Shown piece by piece: positions 1-7,813 of a stretch of 64,000 nucleotides of DNA (position 1 is the first letter of the stretch; each line of letters opens with the position of its first letter). The stretch is from Bryobacterales bacterium (lineage in GTDB: Bacteria; Acidobacteriota; Terriglobia; Bryobacterales; UBA6623). A model generated the notes under the pieces. It was not told the DNA's origin and made no database searches. It worked only from the letters and a program-made list of their open reading frames with translations. Where the stretch lies: the NCBI GenBank assembly GCA_028819215.1, contig JAPPMG010000003.1:1-64000 (forward strand), given 5' to 3'. The position numbers were made by a program, and so were the translations under genes.

Positions 1-237
1 CCTTTGTTTGCAATCACTTCCGAGACTTGTAAGTCACAAAATGGCGAACTTGGGTGCGGATCGATGTTCGGGCTCGCCGCCAAAAAACAGGTGCCGCCAC
101 ACTCTCCGCCTGTGGCCGGACTGCACTATGATGGAAGCGGGCGAAAGGGCGCACGGTCCTTGTCCAGCGGCCACCGGCAATGCTGTGCCAAATGTAACGG
201 CAGCCCCGGCCGGTGCGTCAAGTGTTGATAGCTGGAA

Positions 238-1521
238 ATGCCGAACCTACAGTATCAGGACCCGCATTCAGAGCCCGGCCCAGGCACTTCGGAATTCGGC
301 CCGCTAGTCATCGACTCTCTCCACGTCGGGTGGTGGCGCAACCTGCTCAACGAGGTTGCCGAGATGACCAACCCGCCGGAGCGCATCCAGATCCCGGACT
401 ACCCCCCCGCGAAGCCGGGAGAATACGACTTCCGCGACCCGAACGTGTACTCGCTCGGCCGCCCGTGGTGGCTGGCGATCTTCGACACTCTGGGCGCGAT
501 GCGCGAATACGCGAAGCTGCCACCGCCGCCAGCGTATCCGCCCGCCAGACCAGGCGTGCCGGAGCTGCCGCCGCTCACCCTCCGCACGCTGGCACTGCCT
601 TGGTGGTCCGGAGTGCTGGAGAGCTACCGGCTCGAGCAGGAGATGCGCAACGCGCCTCCGCTGGTGGTGACATCGAAGCCGATTCAGGTCAAGGAGATCT
701 GGGGGCATTTCAGCCGCCGCAGGGACGGCATGATCGCCACGGCCTGCATGCATGCGCTGGTCCTGCTGCTGATGTTCGGCTTTCAAGACAACGAGTACGT
801 CGCGACGCGCTCGGGGACCGTCACGCTGGTCGTCCCAGTCGACGTCTCGCCGTACCTCGCGCAGCTACAGGCGCCCCCCACGCCCGATCCGGGCGAGAGC
901 GGCGGAGGAGGCGGCGGCGGTGCCAACTCGCCGATGCCGGCCAGCCGGGGCAAGCTGCCGCGATTCTCGCTGGAGCCCCAACTCGCTCCGCCCAGCCCGA
1001 TCATCCGCAATCGCAACCCGAAGCTGGCCGTGGAACCCACGGTCCGCGTCCCGCCCGATATCAGCGTCCCCAACGTTGACCTTTCGGTATTCGGGGACCC
1101 GTTCGGAGCGGACGGTCCGCCATCGGCGGGCCCGGGCACCGGCGGCGGTATCGGATCGGGCCGCGGCACCGGCGTCGGATCGGGCCGGGGATCCGGCGTG
1201 GGGCCGGGATCAGGCGGAGGCATCGGAGGCGGCGTCTTCCGGATTGGCGGAGGGGTGTCAAGCCCGCGTCTGCTGTCCAAGATCGAGCCGGAGTATTCCG
1301 AGGAGGCCCGCAAGGCGAAGTACCAGGGCGTGGTCATGCTGTCGGTTGAGATCTGGGAAGACGGGCTCCCCCACAACATCCGCGTGGTGCGCAGCCTCGG
1401 ACTGGGCTTGGACGAGAAAGCCGTCGAGGCGGTCCAGCAGTGGCGCTTCAGCCCCGGCAAGAAGGACGGCAAGCCGGTGCGCGTCCAAGCGCAAATCGAA
1501 GTTAGCTTCCGCCTGCTCTAG
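238..1521 (+). CDS. TonB-family protein with triplicated PWW-type cytoplasmic segment
   Basis: A 427-residue energy-transducer-like protein. The C-terminal ~85 residues (from 'SPRLLSKIEPEYSEEARK') are a TonB C-terminal domain, ending in the usual 'QWRFSPGKKDGKPV' and 'IEVSFRLL' pattern. One membrane segment lies near residues 165-180 (ACMHALVLLLMFGF), preceded by RRR, so the long N-terminus should be cytoplasmic. That N-terminus has three copies of a motif with a WW pair followed by an amphipathic stretch and a proline run (HVGWW, GRPWW, ALPWW). A Gly/Ser/Arg-rich linker joins the membrane segment to the TonB domain. The ATG start is the first in frame and has only a weak ribosome site. It would pair with ExbBD and outer-membrane receptors; no exbBD lies in this window. 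Confidence 0.85.
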   Translation: MPNLQYQDPHSEPGPGTSEFGPLVIDSLHVGWWRNLLNEVAEMTNPPERIQIPDYPPAKPGEYDFRDPNVYSLGRPWWLAIFDTLGAMREYAKLPPPPAYPPARPGVPELPPLTLRTLALPWWSGVLESYRLEQEMRNAPPLVVTSKPIQVKEIWGHFSRRRDGMIATACMHALVLLLMFGFQDNEYVATRSGTVTLVVPVDVSPYLAQLQAPPTPDPGESGGGGGGGANSPMPASRGKLPRFSLEPQLAPPSPIIRNRNPKLAVEPTVRVPPDISVPNVDLSVFGDPFGADGPPSAGPGTGGGIGSGRGTGVGSGRGSGVGPGSGGGIGGGVFRIGGGVSSPRLLSKIEPEYSEEARKAKYQGVVMLSVEIWEDGLPHNIRVVRSLGLGLDEKAVEAVQQWRFSPGKKDGKPVRVQAQIEVSFRLL

Positions 1522-1543
1522 ACGGCCAGAACGTACGCGAGCC

Positions 1544-1565
1544 CGCGGATTGCGGTCTATCCGCG
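1544..1565 (+). terminator. Hairpin after the TonB-like gene
   Basis: A perfect 7-bp inverted repeat (CGCGGAT / ATCCGCG) with an 8-nt loop lies 22 nt after the TonB-like stop codon. There is no T-run, so it is a weak intrinsic-terminator candidate only. Confidence 0.35.
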
Positions 1566-1621
1566 ATGCACTCGCGCGGAGAGCGCGCTAGGCAGGCCTT
1601 TCGGGTAAGCATTGCGGATGT

Positions 1622-1627
1622 TAGACT
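1622..1627 (+). promoter_or_regulatory. -10-like hexamer TAGACT just before a sulfatase
   Basis: TAGACT ends 7 nt before the ATG at 1635, which would put the transcription start at or next to the start codon. No clear -35 or ribosome site is seen. Confidence 0.35.
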
Positions 1628-1634
1628 CGCTCTC

Positions 1635-3059
1635 ATGCCTGCGATAGATCGTCGCGAGTTCCTGGCGGCCGCATCAGGCGCTGCCACGATCAGTGTCGGC
1701 TGCGAGACCGCGAAGGCCCCGACCAACATCCTCTTCGTCCTCGCGGACCAATGGCGCAGCAGCGCCTTGGGCAGCGGTTCGGACGCGGTCGTGCGTACAC
1801 CGCATATCGACGGCCTGGCCGCTGAAGGCGCGAACTGGCAAAGGGCTTACGCCGCAAATCCGGTTTGCACGCCCAACCGAGCGTGCATCCTGACCGGGCG
1901 CCATTCTCATCAGACAGGCATGGTCCGCAACGACATCCAGCTGCCGCCGCAAGAGGTCTGCTGGCCGGAGCTGCTGCGCAGCGCCGGCTACGCCACGCAC
2001 TACGTCGGCAAATGGCATCTGGATGGCCCGCCCAAGCCCGGCTATGTGCCGCCCGGCTGGAGACGGAGGGGCTTCGCAACGTTTGAAGGATTCAATCGCG
2101 GGCATATCTACCACAGGCACTGGGGCTTCGACGACAGCGGCGAGCCGCTGGCTCAGATCGCCGCCGGCCTGGACCCGTACTACGAACCGACGCTGCAGAC
2201 GAGTCTGGCGATCGACTTCATGCGCCGCAACCAGGCCCAGCCCTTCGCCTGCTTCCTCTCCTGGGGGCCGCCCCACACGCCGTTCCGACCGCCGGACGCG
2301 CACGATCTCTACGAGCCTGGCGAGATCGTCCTGCGCGGAAACGTACCCGCGGAGCACGAAGCGCAGGCGCGCAAGGATCTGGCCGGCTACTACGGCCTGT
2401 GCGAGTCGCTCGACCACGAGATGGGACGGCTCCTGGCATTCCTGGACGAGAGCGGCCTGCGCGACAACACGCTGTTGATCTTCACGTCCGACCACGGGGA
2501 ATTGGCCGGTTCGCACGGCAAGTACCGCAAGGGGGAGCCCGAGAGCGAGTCGCTCCAAGTTCCGCTCATGATGCGGCTGCCGGGACGCATCGCAACCGGG
2601 TCAGCGCCGGAGACCCTGATCAGTTCCGTGGACCTCATGCCCACGCTGCTCTCGCTGTGCGACTTGCCGGCCGCGGACACCTGCGCCGGCTCTGACCTGT
2701 CCGGCGCCGTGACGCCGGGCGGAACGGCTCCGAGCGTCGAATCGGTCTATTGCGAGGGCAAGGTATTGAACTCACCCGAGCTGAAGCCAGGCACGAACAG
2801 CCCCGATGCCCGCCCGTGGCGGTCGCTTGTGACCGCGCGCTACAAGCTGAACGTCCGCGCCGACCACTCGATCGTCGATGGATTGTTCGATCTGCAAGAG
2901 GACCCGCTGGAATTGCGCAACCTCGCAAACGCGGTCGAAGCACGCAGCTTGCAGGGTGACTTGCTGGCCGAGCTCAAGGCTTGGGGGCAGAGGACTGGCG
3001 ACCCCTTCCCTGCTGCCCCGGAGCCAGCACGGGAGCAATACGAAAGCGACGAAGGCTAG
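1635..3059 (+). CDS. Exported sulfatase, Cys-type
   Basis: A 474-residue type I sulfatase that hydrolyses sulfate esters. The formylglycine signature is C78-T-P-N-R, within 'NPVCTPNRACILTGR', so maturation needs a formylglycine-generating enzyme. The metal-site pattern 'ILFVLADQ' follows the signal region, and 'FTSDHGELAGSHGKYRKG' is the second conserved block. The start at 1635 was preferred over the upstream in-frame ATG at 1566 because 'DRREFLAAASG...ISVGC' right after it looks like a Tat-type leader with a lipobox (C23), so a membrane-anchored periplasmic lipoprotein is likely. A TAGACT hexamer lies just upstream. Substrate is not readable from sequence. First of four sulfatases in the region. 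Confidence 0.9.
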   Translation: MPAIDRREFLAAASGAATISVGCETAKAPTNILFVLADQWRSSALGSGSDAVVRTPHIDGLAAEGANWQRAYAANPVCTPNRACILTGRHSHQTGMVRNDIQLPPQEVCWPELLRSAGYATHYVGKWHLDGPPKPGYVPPGWRRRGFATFEGFNRGHIYHRHWGFDDSGEPLAQIAAGLDPYYEPTLQTSLAIDFMRRNQAQPFACFLSWGPPHTPFRPPDAHDLYEPGEIVLRGNVPAEHEAQARKDLAGYYGLCESLDHEMGRLLAFLDESGLRDNTLLIFTSDHGELAGSHGKYRKGEPESESLQVPLMMRLPGRIATGSAPETLISSVDLMPTLLSLCDLPAADTCAGSDLSGAVTPGGTAPSVESVYCEGKVLNSPELKPGTNSPDARPWRSLVTARYKLNVRADHSIVDGLFDLQEDPLELRNLANAVEARSLQGDLLAELKAWGQRTGDPFPAAPEPAREQYESDEG

Positions 3060-3124
3060 GCATCTCCTGCAAGGGGCAGATCCAACCCTCGGCGCAAGCT
3101 TGGCTCTGCTACAGTTTCCTACTT

Positions 3125-4186
3125 ATGAAGGTTCCAGAATTGAGCCGCAGGGCGTTCGCCGCCGCAGCGGCCACCGCCTTGGCATCCCCGGTGCGCGGCC
3201 TTGCTCAGCGTGACTGGACGAACGTCACGCCGACGAGGTATCCCGATCCCGATATCGTCTCGCTAGACCCGCGATTCAACAAGTACAAGCTCGGCAACAC
3301 TCCCATCCAACGCCTGCATGTCGGGACGCTTTGGGCCGAAGGGCCAGCTTGGAACACGGTCGGCAAGTACCTGGTTTACTCCGACATTCCCAACAACGTG
3401 CAGTTACGCTGGCTCGACGAAGACGGCCATGTGAGCGTGTTCCGCCACCCGTCAGGCAACTCGAACGGCAATACGTTCGACTGGCAGGGGCGGCAGCTGT
3501 CGTGCGAGCACGGCAATCGCCGCATCGTCCGCTACGAGTACGACGGCAGCGTCACGGTGCTGGCCGACAGCTGGCAGGGCAAGCGGCTCAACGCCCCCAA
3601 TGACGCGGTTGTGGATCCCGACGGGAACATTTGGTTCACCGATCCGGGATACGGCAGCCTGATGCACTACGAGGGCAACAAGGGGCCGCTGGAGATCAAG
3701 GAAGCGGTCTACCGCATCGACGGCCAGAGCGGAACAATGGAAATGGTGACCGACGAGATCTTCAAGCCGAACGGATTGTGCTTCTCGCCCGACTACAAGC
3801 TGCTCTATATTGCTGATACCGGGGCTTCGCACTACCCGGAAGCCGAGCGCGAGATCAAGGTCTGGGACGTGGACAACGGGCGTAACCTGCGCAACGGCAG
3901 GCGCTTCGTCTCGATGATGATGGACGGCTTCGAGCAGGCCGGCAACGCCGACGGCATCCGCTGCGACACCGACGGCAACATCTGGTCCTCGGCTGGCTGG
4001 GTCGGCGACGGCTACGACGGGGTGCACGTGTTCGCGCCAGACGGTGACCGCATCGGCCTGATCAAGCTGCCGGAGATCTGCTCCAACGTGTGTTTTGGGG
4101 GCGTCAAGCGCAACCGCTTGTTCATGACGGCAAGCCAAAGCCTCTACGCCGTATACGTGGAAGCGCAGGGAGCGCACATCACTTGA
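3125..4186 (+). CDS. SMP-30/gluconolactonase-like beta-propeller, exported
   Basis: A 353-residue protein of the SMP-30/gluconolactonase/LRE-like family, six-bladed propellers that hydrolyse sugar lactones or related esters. Family-like motifs are 'EGPAWNTVGKYLVYSDIPNN', 'NAPNDAVVDPDGNIWFTDPG', 'KPNGLCFSPDYKLLYIADTG' and 'ADGIRCDTDGNIWSS', which carry the expected metal-binding Glu, Asn and Asp positions. The start at 3125 gives 'LSRRAFAAAAATALASPVRGLAQ', a Tat-like signal peptide with an AQ cleavage site, so the protein is periplasmic. A TACAGT hexamer lies 9 nt before the ATG and no clear ribosome site is present. It sits between two sulfatases, which suits sugar-acid lactone processing during glycan breakdown (inference). 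Confidence 0.88.
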   Translation: MKVPELSRRAFAAAAATALASPVRGLAQRDWTNVTPTRYPDPDIVSLDPRFNKYKLGNTPIQRLHVGTLWAEGPAWNTVGKYLVYSDIPNNVQLRWLDEDGHVSVFRHPSGNSNGNTFDWQGRQLSCEHGNRRIVRYEYDGSVTVLADSWQGKRLNAPNDAVVDPDGNIWFTDPGYGSLMHYEGNKGPLEIKEAVYRIDGQSGTMEMVTDEIFKPNGLCFSPDYKLLYIADTGASHYPEAEREIKVWDVDNGRNLRNGRRFVSMMMDGFEQAGNADGIRCDTDGNIWSSAGWVGDGYDGVHVFAPDGDRIGLIKLPEICSNVCFGGVKRNRLFMTASQSLYAVYVEAQGAHIT

Positions 4187-4209
4187 TCCCGCGGCGGCGC
4201 TGCTAGAAT
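4183..4209 (+). promoter_or_regulatory. Promoter of selC
   Basis: TAGAAT at 4204-4209 ends 8 nt before the first base of the mature tRNA, the expected place for a -10 box. TTGATC at 4183-4188 could be the -35, with a short 15-bp spacer. The -35 overlaps the end of the lactonase gene. Confidence 0.5.
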
Positions 4210-4217
4210 CGGGCAAC

Positions 4218-4312
4218 GGAAGCTAATCCCGGCCGGTGTCGGGCCCGGTCTTCAAAACCGCTGTTTGGCGCTCCGCGTCAAGGGTGGGTTCGACTCCCAC
4301 TAGCTTCCGCCA
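4218..4312 (+). tRNA. selC: tRNA-Sec (anticodon TCA)
   Basis: A 95-nt selenocysteine tRNA including the encoded 3' CCA. Seen directly: an 8-bp acceptor stem (GGAAGCTA with TAGCTTCC), a 6-bp D stem with a 4-nt loop (CCCGGC/GTCGGG), the anticodon loop CTTCAAA with TCA at 4252-4254, a long variable arm with a 7-bp stem (TTGGCGC/GCGTCAA), and a 5-bp T stem (GTGGG/CCCAC). The 8+5 acceptor-T stack and extended D stem are the bacterial tRNA-Sec hallmarks. The upper anticodon stem has one C-C mismatch. It implies selA, selB and selD elsewhere in the genome. I found no selenoprotein gene inside this window. Confidence 0.96.
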
Positions 4313-4351
4313 CCAGCCCGGGCCCAGACGCCCCGCCCGACCAAACCTGCC

Positions 4352-5836
4352 ATGGCAAGCCGCCCGAACGTCCTGCTCATCTCAACGGACCACTGGCCCG
4401 CCGAACTGCTCGGCGAAGCAGGCCATCCCGACATCCTTACGCCTACCTTGGACGAGCTGGCGCGTAGCGGCGTCCGCTTCCGCAACGCCTACGGTGAGTG
4501 CCCAGTGTGTATCCCGGCGCGGCGCACGCTGATGACGGGTGTCAGCCCGAGGACGCACGGCGATCGCGATTTCGGCGAGACGAAGCCGATGCCAGACCTG
4601 CCGACCATGGCCCAAACCTTTCGTGAGGCAGGCTACCAAGCCAATGCGGTGGGCAAGTTGCACGTCTACCCGCAACGGAACAGGATCGGCTTTGACGACG
4701 TGATCCTTGATGAAGAAGGACGCACGCAATACGGTGTGGTCGACGACTACGAAGCGTTCCTAGCCGATCAGGGCTACGCGGGGAGACAGTTCGACCACGG
4801 CATGAGCAACAACGACTACGCCACCCGACCGTGGCACCTGCCGGAGGAGCTGCACGCCACGAATTGGGCGACCCAGCAGATGGTTCGCACCATCAAGCGC
4901 AGGGACCCGGGCAGGCCGGCGTTTTGGTTCCTCTCGTACAGACACCCACACCCGCCGATCGTGCCGGTAGCGACGTACCTGGAGATGTACAAGAACAGCG
5001 AGCTGCGCTGGCCCACGCAGGCGATGTGGTGCCGCGAGGAACTGCCGTACTTGCTCCAAGCGATTCGCGGGCGCGCGGCTCACATGGGACCGAAGCAGAT
5101 CCAAGAGGCGCTGCAAGCCTTTTACGCACTCTGCACGCACATCGACCACCAGCTCAGGGTGGTTATCGGGACCCTGCGCGAAGAGGACCTGCTCAAGGAC
5201 ACAGCGATCTGCTTTACGTCCGATCACGGCGACATGCTGGGGCGGCACGGCATGTGGGCCAAGCGGCTCTTCTACGAGCCGTCAGCGAATATCCCGATGA
5301 TCTTGGCCGGCCCGGACGGAGACCGGCGCGTAGGCCACCACCGCGTCGACGACCGCTTGGTCGGGTGGCAGGACGTGATGCCGACCCTGCTAGATCTGGC
5401 CGGCATCGACGTGCCCGACAGTGTGGAGGGCTTGTCAATGGTCGGCGAGCGCGAGCGAGACTGGCTCTATGGCGAGGTCGGCGAGCGTGAACATGCTACG
5501 CGCATGATTCGCAAGGGGCCGCACAAGCTCATCTACTACCCGGCCGGCAATACGAGACAGCTGTTCGACGTGGAATCCGACCCGGCCGAAATCACCGACC
5601 TCTCCGGCCGGCCTGAGCACGAAGCTCTGCTGGAGGAGCTGACCCAGCTATTGGTCGGCCAGCTCTACGGCGGCGACGAAGAATGGGTGCGAGACGGCAA
5701 GCTGGTTGGCCTGCCCAACCGGGAGTTCAGGCCGGGACCGAACCGGGGCCTGTCAAGCCAGCGCGGGCATCATTGGCCCCCGCCGCCGAAGACGGACATG
5801 CGGCAGATTCAATGGCACAACGAAGATGAGGCCTAG
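4352..5836 (+). CDS. Sulfatase without signal peptide, Cys-type
   Basis: A 494-residue type I sulfatase. The protein begins directly with the first beta strand and metal site (MASRPNVLLISTDHW), and no signal peptide is visible, so it is probably cytoplasmic, unlike the other three sulfatases here. The formylglycine signature is C53-I-P-A-R within 'CPVCIPARRTLMTG'. Later blocks 'SYRHPHPPIVP' and 'CFTSDHGDMLGRHGMWAK' fit the family, and the latter resembles choline-sulfatase/arylsulfatase-type members. It starts 39 nt after selC and may have its own promoter. The cytoplasmic location suggests it acts on small imported sulfated sugars or phenols (inference). C-terminal ~40 residues are polar and unassigned. 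Confidence 0.9.
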   Translation: MASRPNVLLISTDHWPAELLGEAGHPDILTPTLDELARSGVRFRNAYGECPVCIPARRTLMTGVSPRTHGDRDFGETKPMPDLPTMAQTFREAGYQANAVGKLHVYPQRNRIGFDDVILDEEGRTQYGVVDDYEAFLADQGYAGRQFDHGMSNNDYATRPWHLPEELHATNWATQQMVRTIKRRDPGRPAFWFLSYRHPHPPIVPVATYLEMYKNSELRWPTQAMWCREELPYLLQAIRGRAAHMGPKQIQEALQAFYALCTHIDHQLRVVIGTLREEDLLKDTAICFTSDHGDMLGRHGMWAKRLFYEPSANIPMILAGPDGDRRVGHHRVDDRLVGWQDVMPTLLDLAGIDVPDSVEGLSMVGERERDWLYGEVGEREHATRMIRKGPHKLIYYPAGNTRQLFDVESDPAEITDLSGRPEHEALLEELTQLLVGQLYGGDEEWVRDGKLVGLPNREFRPGPNRGLSSQRGHHWPPPPKTDMRQIQWHNEDEA

Positions 5837-5996
5837 CATCGCGGGCCCGGCAGTCGCCGCCCGCTGACGTGATTCGTCGTTCGTCCCTGAGGCAATCAGA
5901 CTCCGTTGCCGAGCCCGGCATCAGGCAACGGCGCGTGTTCAGGCGAAACGGCGCAGAGGCCGTCCTGGGACGTGACAGGATCTCGCGAGACCGAGC

Positions 5997-7634
5997 CTAA
6001 GGCCCGACCCTGTCGATCCGCTCCGCTCCGAACAACGTCCAGCCCGTATCAGGTCGATCGCCCTTCATCACAATCTCGTACACCACCTCGGGCGGGTCCG
6101 CGCGCTTGTACTCGCGCAGCCGGGTCCACTGGGTGAATTGCTGCCTAGATCTGGACTCCCACCCGACCTTGCCCAAGGAGTCCGGATCCAGCAGAGCGCC
6201 GTACGCAACCAGCACGTTCTCCGTCGATGGCAGCCAGTCCACGTCTCCCATCGCGATGGAAATCACCCGATCAGGCCCCATGACTTCCGACTGCCATAGC
6301 TGTCGCGCGGTCATGGCGTCGCCATCGACTGCGTACTCGACGGCCCTGGTGAATGTGTCAGTGACGGCACTGGGCTTGCGGAACGGCCGCGCTTGGTAAT
6401 TGCCGTTGTCGAAGATCATCAGCGTCCCGTTAGGAGTCGGCTGAGGCGAGTGCTGATGGTAGGGCCACTGCAGATCCCCTTCGGCCTCGAGGAGCTTGTC
6501 AGACAGATCGCCCCAACCGCTTGGCTCGCCGAAGATCCAGACGATCTCCTTGGACTGGCGGTCGATCTTCATCGCGGCCGCCTGGTAGCGGAAGTTGACG
6601 ACAACGGAGTCGTCCGCCGGATCGTAAAGCAGGTTGTTGGCGTGGCTCCAATCCACCGTGTCAGCGAAGCCCCGCCGGACCCAATAGTTCGAGAACGTCT
6701 CGTAGCCGATGCGGAACGGATCCATGTGGTCGAAGGCCTTCCATTCCCACACGATGTTGCCCGTGTCGCGTTCGAACTCCACGATCACGTCGCCCATCAC
6801 CTTCTGCCGCTTGCGCGGCGCGTTCTCGTCGTACTCGCTGGTGTAGTAATCGTCGATCTCCCTAGCCTCGGCGCTGAGGACCAAGATATTTCCGCTCGGC
6901 ATCTCGTCGATCTCGTGATGGAAGGTGAGCGTGTCAACGGCGATACCATCGGTCGCCCCTTGCGGGCGGCCGGTCGCATACCACTGATTCACGGTGTTTC
7001 CGAGCCAATCGATCTCTATCAGCCGGAAGTCCGCAGTGACGAAGATCAGGTTGCCGTTGCTCAGCTTCTCGAAATCGCTGATCCGTGAGTCCACCTTGTA
7101 GTACCAGACCACCTCCCCGGCAGAATCCAGTGCCGCCAGCATGCCGAAGCCGGCATTGAAATCGGCCACGTCTTGACCGCGCCCGACCCTGCGCCTGCGG
7201 GGGTTGAACAGCGTGACTCCCGGCTCCATCTCGCCAGGCTTGCTGACCGCAACTTCGATGGGCGGGAATTCGACACCCGATTCAGGTGGCGGCGGCGTTT
7301 GGAACTCAAGCACATCGGGGGACTGAACCGGTGCTCCGTCGCCGGAACGGATCGAGACGCGGACCTCGTGCCGGCGGTCCGGCCGCATGCCGACCACGGC
7401 CAGGCCCCTGCTCGGGTCGTGCTCCGGACCGTACTCGAGCTGCCACGCGTGGTCTCCGTCGGTCACGTCGATCAGTGCGGTCACCGGGACAGACGCCTCA
7501 AACTCCAGCACCGCCGCAAGAGGCACGGCTGGGTTCGGGTTCGGCTTCAGCACAGGCCCGGCTAGAAACGATGGGGGCTGCGAACACGCGCCCGCGACGA
7601 TCACGGTCGCGAGCAGCGCAACCGACTTCAACAT
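5997..7634 (-). CDS. Arylsulfotransferase (ASST-type) lipoprotein
   Basis: A 545-residue arylsulfate sulfotransferase-like protein. ASST enzymes move a sulfuryl group from a phenolic sulfate to another phenol without PAPS, in the periplasm, through a His intermediate. Family blocks seen are 'TFHHEIDEMPSGNILVLS', 'DWSHANNLLYDPADDSVV', 'NFRYQAAAMKIDRQSKEIVW' and 'HQHSPQPTPNGTLMIFDNGN', carrying three His and one Arg at expected positions. The start at 7634 was chosen over 7661 because AAGGAGGCG directly precedes it. It is followed by a lipoprotein signal ending 'VIVAGAC'. N-terminal ~130 residues look like an Ig-like/fibronectin-like domain. It is divergent from the sulfatase at 7814. Confidence 0.85.
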   Translation of the reverse strand: MLKSVALLATVIVAGACSQPPSFLAGPVLKPNPNPAVPLAAVLEFEASVPVTALIDVTDGDHAWQLEYGPEHDPSRGLAVVGMRPDRRHEVRVSIRSGDGAPVQSPDVLEFQTPPPPESGVEFPPIEVAVSKPGEMEPGVTLFNPRRRRVGRGQDVADFNAGFGMLAALDSAGEVVWYYKVDSRISDFEKLSNGNLIFVTADFRLIEIDWLGNTVNQWYATGRPQGATDGIAVDTLTFHHEIDEMPSGNILVLSAEAREIDDYYTSEYDENAPRKRQKVMGDVIVEFERDTGNIVWEWKAFDHMDPFRIGYETFSNYWVRRGFADTVDWSHANNLLYDPADDSVVVNFRYQAAAMKIDRQSKEIVWIFGEPSGWGDLSDKLLEAEGDLQWPYHQHSPQPTPNGTLMIFDNGNYQARPFRKPSAVTDTFTRAVEYAVDGDAMTARQLWQSEVMGPDRVISIAMGDVDWLPSTENVLVAYGALLDPDSLGKVGWESRSRQQFTQWTRLREYKRADPPEVVYEIVMKGDRPDTGWTLFGAERIDRVGP

Positions 7635-7813
7635 CGCCTCCTTCGAAGTAAAGGTCTCCATAGCTTCAAGATACTCATTCGACCGAGGAGCCTTGCACCC
7701 CGCTCGGGCGTCACCGCGGGAAGCTGCGCGCTAGCGACGAATCGAACTGGCGCTCAAGGCCGACTGCCGAGCGGTCCTCTCAGATACACTCGTGGGCGGG
7801 CGAGGCAACGCAA

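Noticed and set aside
1-237. Short overlapping readings at the left edge
   Set aside because: No motif, ribosome site or family resemblance; treated as upstream DNA of the TonB-like gene.
4313-5836. Possible selenoprotein next to selC
   Set aside because: The neighbouring sulfatases use normal Cys formylglycine motifs, and I saw no gene continuing through an in-frame TGA.
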